Positions 5,711 through 7,658 of a stretch of DNA of 7,658 nt are shown in pieces. Position 1 is the first letter of the stretch. Each line of letters opens with the position of its first letter. Where the stretch lies: the NCBI GenBank assembly GCA_021810725.1, contig JAJZIE010000113.1, forward strand, positions 1 to 7,658, given 5' to 3'. The notes beneath the pieces are model-generated. The model was not told where the DNA came from. It was given only the letters and a program-made list of their open reading frames with translations, and ran no database searches. The DNA comes from Bacillota bacterium. Its GTDB lineage: Bacteria > Bacillota > Sulfobacillia > JAJZYS01 > JAJYTV01. The position numbers were made by a program, and so were the translations under genes.

Positions 5711-6949
5711 ATGGACCTCGCAGAGGTGCGCACGAGAGAGTTTCCGGCGCTTCGCGACAAGGCCTTCCTCGACGCCGCATGCGTCAGCCTGGCGCCCTCG
5801 CGCGCCGTGGCGGCCGTCAAGGCGTTCGCGGACGCCGCCGCGGACTGCGTCGAAGAGGACTCGAGCGCCCACCACGTGGCCATGGATGGCATGCGCGCGA
5901 AGGCGTACGCGGAAGGCGCGCGGCTGCTGCACGCGGCGGAGGAGGAGATCGCGCTCGTCGAGAGCACGACCTACGGCCTCAACGTGGCGGCCCTGAGCCT
6001 GCCCCTGCCGGCGGGCAGCCGGGTGCTCACGACCAGTCTCGAGTTCCTGCAGGTGGCGATGCCCTGGGCCATGGCCAAGGACTGCGAGGTCGTGGTGGTA
6101 CCAGGGCGCGACGGGCGTTTCGCCCTTGAAGACTTCGAGGCCCTCGCCGACGCGCGCACCCGCATGATCGTCGTCTCGTCGGTAGAGTGGTGCAACGGCT
6201 GGCGCATCGACGTCAAGGAGCTCGGCCGCTTCTGCCACGAGCGGGGAATCCACTTCGTCGTGGATGGCATCCAGCACGTCGGGGCGCTCGACTTCGACGT
6301 GCGGGACGCCCACATCGACATGATGACGGCCGGCGGGCACAAGTGGCTGAACGCCCCGTTCGGCTGCGGGCTCCTCTACGTCAACCGGGAGCTTCTGGGG
6401 AAGCTCGACCCGCCGCTCTGGGGCTACCTCAACCTGGTGACGCCGCCGCAGGGCTGGCCCGGCTACTTCGGCACGCCGAGCATCCAGCCCGTCGACGACT
6501 GGCACTTCGTGCAGACCGCCCGCCGGCTCGAAGTTGGTGGGACTTCGAACTATCCAGGCGCGGTGGCCCTGGGCGAGAGCCTCGCGCTCGTCAACGAGAT
6601 CGGCATCGAGAACGTCGAGCGCCACAACCTCGAGCTCGCTTCGTACTGCGCCGAGGTTCTCGGGGATGCCGGCGCCCACGTGGTGACGCATGCGGAGGCG
6701 CCGGAGGGCAACCGCTCCGCCATCGTCGTGTTCCGCTTCTACCAGGACATGGCCGAGGAGCAGCGCCTGATGCGGGAGATCCACCGCCAGGGCGTCTATG
6801 TCGCGATGCGCTTCACGTCGCGGATCGGCGGGCTGCGGGTGTCCTGCCACTACTTCAACACCCACGAGGATGTAGACCGCCTCGCCGCGGTCCTGCGCCA
6901 GGAGGGCGCCCGCAAGGCGCCGGACTACCAGAGCGGCGTCATCGCCTGA
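5711..6949 (+). CDS. Class V aminotransferase-fold PLP enzyme (copy 2)
   Basis: This 412-residue class V PLP enzyme is clearly related to, but well diverged from, the one at 3017. Landmarks are FLDAACVSLAPS at the N-terminus, D185 and Q188 in VDGIQHVGALDFDV, Schiff-base K211 in GGHKWLNAPFG, the loop ARRLEVGGTSNYPG, and R376 in LRVSCHYFNTHED (likely carboxylate contact). The lysine motif GGHKWL is the ordinary type of isopenicillin N epimerase/selenocysteine lyase-like members, unlike the LKYL of copy 1. A segment of about 25 residues after the lysine domain (NLVTPPQGWPGYFGTPSIQP) has no clear counterpart in copy 1 and accounts for much of the extra length. Start ATG has AAAGGAG 8 bases upstream. 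The gap from the permease is 66 bases and contains a strong hairpin; the OCD-family gene follows after 81 bases. The substrate is unknown; the two copies probably catalyse different steps or form a mixed complex. Confidence 0.9.
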   Translation: MDLAEVRTREFPALRDKAFLDAACVSLAPSRAVAAVKAFADAAADCVEEDSSAHHVAMDGMRAKAYAEGARLLHAAEEEIALVESTTYGLNVAALSLPLPAGSRVLTTSLEFLQVAMPWAMAKDCEVVVVPGRDGRFALEDFEALADARTRMIVVSSVEWCNGWRIDVKELGRFCHERGIHFVVDGIQHVGALDFDVRDAHIDMMTAGGHKWLNAPFGCGLLYVNRELLGKLDPPLWGYLNLVTPPQGWPGYFGTPSIQPVDDWHFVQTARRLEVGGTSNYPGAVALGESLALVNEIGIENVERHNLELASYCAEVLGDAGAHVVTHAEAPEGNRSAIVVFRFYQDMAEEQRLMREIHRQGVYVAMRFTSRIGGLRVSCHYFNTHEDVDRLAAVLRQEGARKAPDYQSGVIA

Positions 6950-6962
6950 ACCTGAAGCCGGC

Positions 6963-7006
6963 GGCAGGCCGGGCTGCGGGCCCTCTGGCCCCGCCTTGGG
7001 CCTGCC
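6963..7006 (+). other. Intercistronic nested stem-loop
   Basis: GGCAGGCC (6963-6970) pairs with GGCCTGCC (6999-7006). Inside it GCGGG (6976-6980) pairs with CCCGC (6990-6994). The structure fills the gap between the second PLP gene and the OCD-family gene and lacks a T-tract. It may set relative expression or mRNA stability within the operon. Confidence 0.4.
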
Positions 7007-7016
7007 TCGCCGCGTG

Positions 7017-7023
7017 AGGAGGT
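7017..7023 (+). promoter_or_regulatory. Ribosome binding site fixing the GTG start of the OCD-family gene
   Basis: AGGAGGT is a near-perfect Shine-Dalgarno sequence with a 7-base spacer to GTG at 7031. It decides the start, which has no nearby ATG in frame before codon 24. Confidence 0.8.
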
Positions 7024-7030
7024 CTACCGC

Positions 7031-7658
7031 GTGCGCACGTTGGTGCTCAGTTACGCGGAGGTGCAGAGGCTCCTCGACTTTCCCGGGCTCGTGCCGGTCA
7101 TGCGCGCCACGCTCGAGGACCTGAGCGCGGGGCGTACGCTGCTTCCCCCGCGCCAGGTGCTTGAACACCCCTCCCATCCCGGACTGATCGCCTGGATGCC
7201 GGCTCTGGCCGCTGGCGGCAAGCTCTTCGGCAGCAAGGTGGTGTCGGTCTACCCGGAGAACCGCCGCCAGGGCATGAACAGTCACCAGGGGGTGGTGGTG
7301 CTGTTCTCGCCGAGCGATGGCCATGTCGAGGCCATCCTCGACGCCGACGCCGTGACGGCGGCGCGGACGGCCGCGGTGACCGCGGCCGCCACAGACTTCC
7401 TGGCGCGCCCGGATGCGCAGGTGCTGGCCTTGCTCGGCAGCGGGGGGCTCGCGGAAGCCCACCTGCCGGCGATGCTGGCCGTGCGCCCGATCCGCGAGGT
7501 GCGGGTGTGGAGCGCGACCGCGGGTCATGCCAAGGACTTCGCGCGGCGCGCGGGCGCGCGGTATGGCGGCGTCCTGCGGGTCGCGGTGGACGCGAGGGAA
7601 GCGGTGGAGGGCGCCGACATTGTCTGCACGCTCACGTCGGCGCGTAAACCGGTTTTGC
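7031..7658 (+). CDS. Ornithine cyclodeaminase / mu-crystallin family protein, N-terminal part
   Basis: The gene runs off the window; 209 codons are visible of a family length near 310-330. From the GTG start the protein shows the substrate-binding region LPPRQVLEH, AWMPALAAGGKLFGSKVVSVYPENRRQGMNSHQGVVVLF, and DADAVTAARTAAVTAAAT. K69 and R112 fall at the same numbers as the ornithine-binding Lys and Arg of Pseudomonas putida OCD, and R41 is near its Arg45. The Rossmann NAD(P) motif is GSGGLAEAHL (136-145), followed by the expected ADIVCTLTSARKPVL. Family members deaminate and cyclise ornithine, or reduce ketimines, or make alanine, lysine or hydroxyproline derivatives; which applies is not decided, because the catalytic Asp (about 228) lies beyond the window. 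It is the fifth gene of the likely operon, after an 81-base gap, and could process an imine or keto acid made by the PLP enzymes. Confidence 0.92.
   Translation, partial: MRTLVLSYAEVQRLLDFPGLVPVMRATLEDLSAGRTLLPPRQVLEHPSHPGLIAWMPALAAGGKLFGSKVVSVYPENRRQGMNSHQGVVVLFSPSDGHVEAILDADAVTAARTAAVTAAATDFLARPDAQVLALLGSGGLAEAHLPAMLAVRPIREVRVWSATAGHAKDFARRAGARYGGVLRVAVDAREAVEGADIVCTLTSARKPVL

Noticed and set aside
5711..6949. The two PLP genes as a recent tandem duplication
   Set aside because: Motifs align only at landmark positions, lengths differ by 27 residues and the sequence between landmarks is unlike, so divergence is old or the genes were assembled separately.
3011..7528. An open frame of about 1505 codons on the minus strand, antisense to four genes
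   Set aside because: Its product is rich in Arg, His, Glu and Asp with low complexity and no family motif, as expected when a GC-rich coding strand lacks the codons that would give antisense stops. The sense strand carries clear, motif-rich proteins with ribosome sites throughout.

Overview
The window is GC-rich (roughly two-thirds G+C by eye) bacterial chromosomal DNA. All seven genes are on the + strand and closely packed, with strong Shine-Dalgarno sites (AGGAGGT, AAAGGAG, GGAAAGGGG). The taxon cannot be fixed from the sequence. The UPF0340 (TIGR01440) gene is of a type best known from Firmicutes, so a high-GC Firmicutes relative is one possibility, but this is weak inference. I saw no tRNA, rRNA, CRISPR array, insertion sequence or phage gene.

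Layout. Positions 2-352 hold the C-terminal end of an APC-superfamily amino acid/polyamine permease. A UPF0340 protein of unknown function follows (449-1036), then a metal-dependent cyclase-family hydrolase of the kynurenine formamidase superfamily (1080-2042). A 404-base gene-free stretch comes next (2043-2446). It holds a 15-bp stem-loop that probably ends the upstream unit, a 14-nt tandem repeat, and a 17-bp palindrome overlapping a possible promoter. From 2447 a second unit starts: an XRE-cupin regulator (2447-2992), a class V PLP enzyme (3017-4174), a 12-TM amino acid permease (4214-5644), a second, divergent class V PLP enzyme (5711-6949), and the N-terminal two-thirds of an ornithine cyclodeaminase/mu-crystallin family enzyme (7031 to the window end). 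Gaps inside this unit are 24, 39, 66 and 81 bases, so it looks like one operon, with GC-rich hairpins in the last two gaps.

How the genes may work together (inference). The first gene of the operon encodes a probable ligand-sensing regulator, and the palindrome in front of it suggests autoregulation. The permease would import an amino acid or amino-acid-like compound. The two PLP enzymes could act on it by epimerisation, beta- or C-S-lysis, or kynureninase-like cleavage. The OCD-family protein could reduce or cyclise an imino or keto product with NAD(P)H. The cyclase-family hydrolase upstream could open an amide or ring. The parts resemble a tryptophan/kynurenine route (formamidase-like plus kynureninase-like enzymes), but nothing proves the substrate. 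The combination of regulator, two unlike class V enzymes, transporter and OCD protein is the best candidate here for an undescribed catabolic or detoxification pathway.
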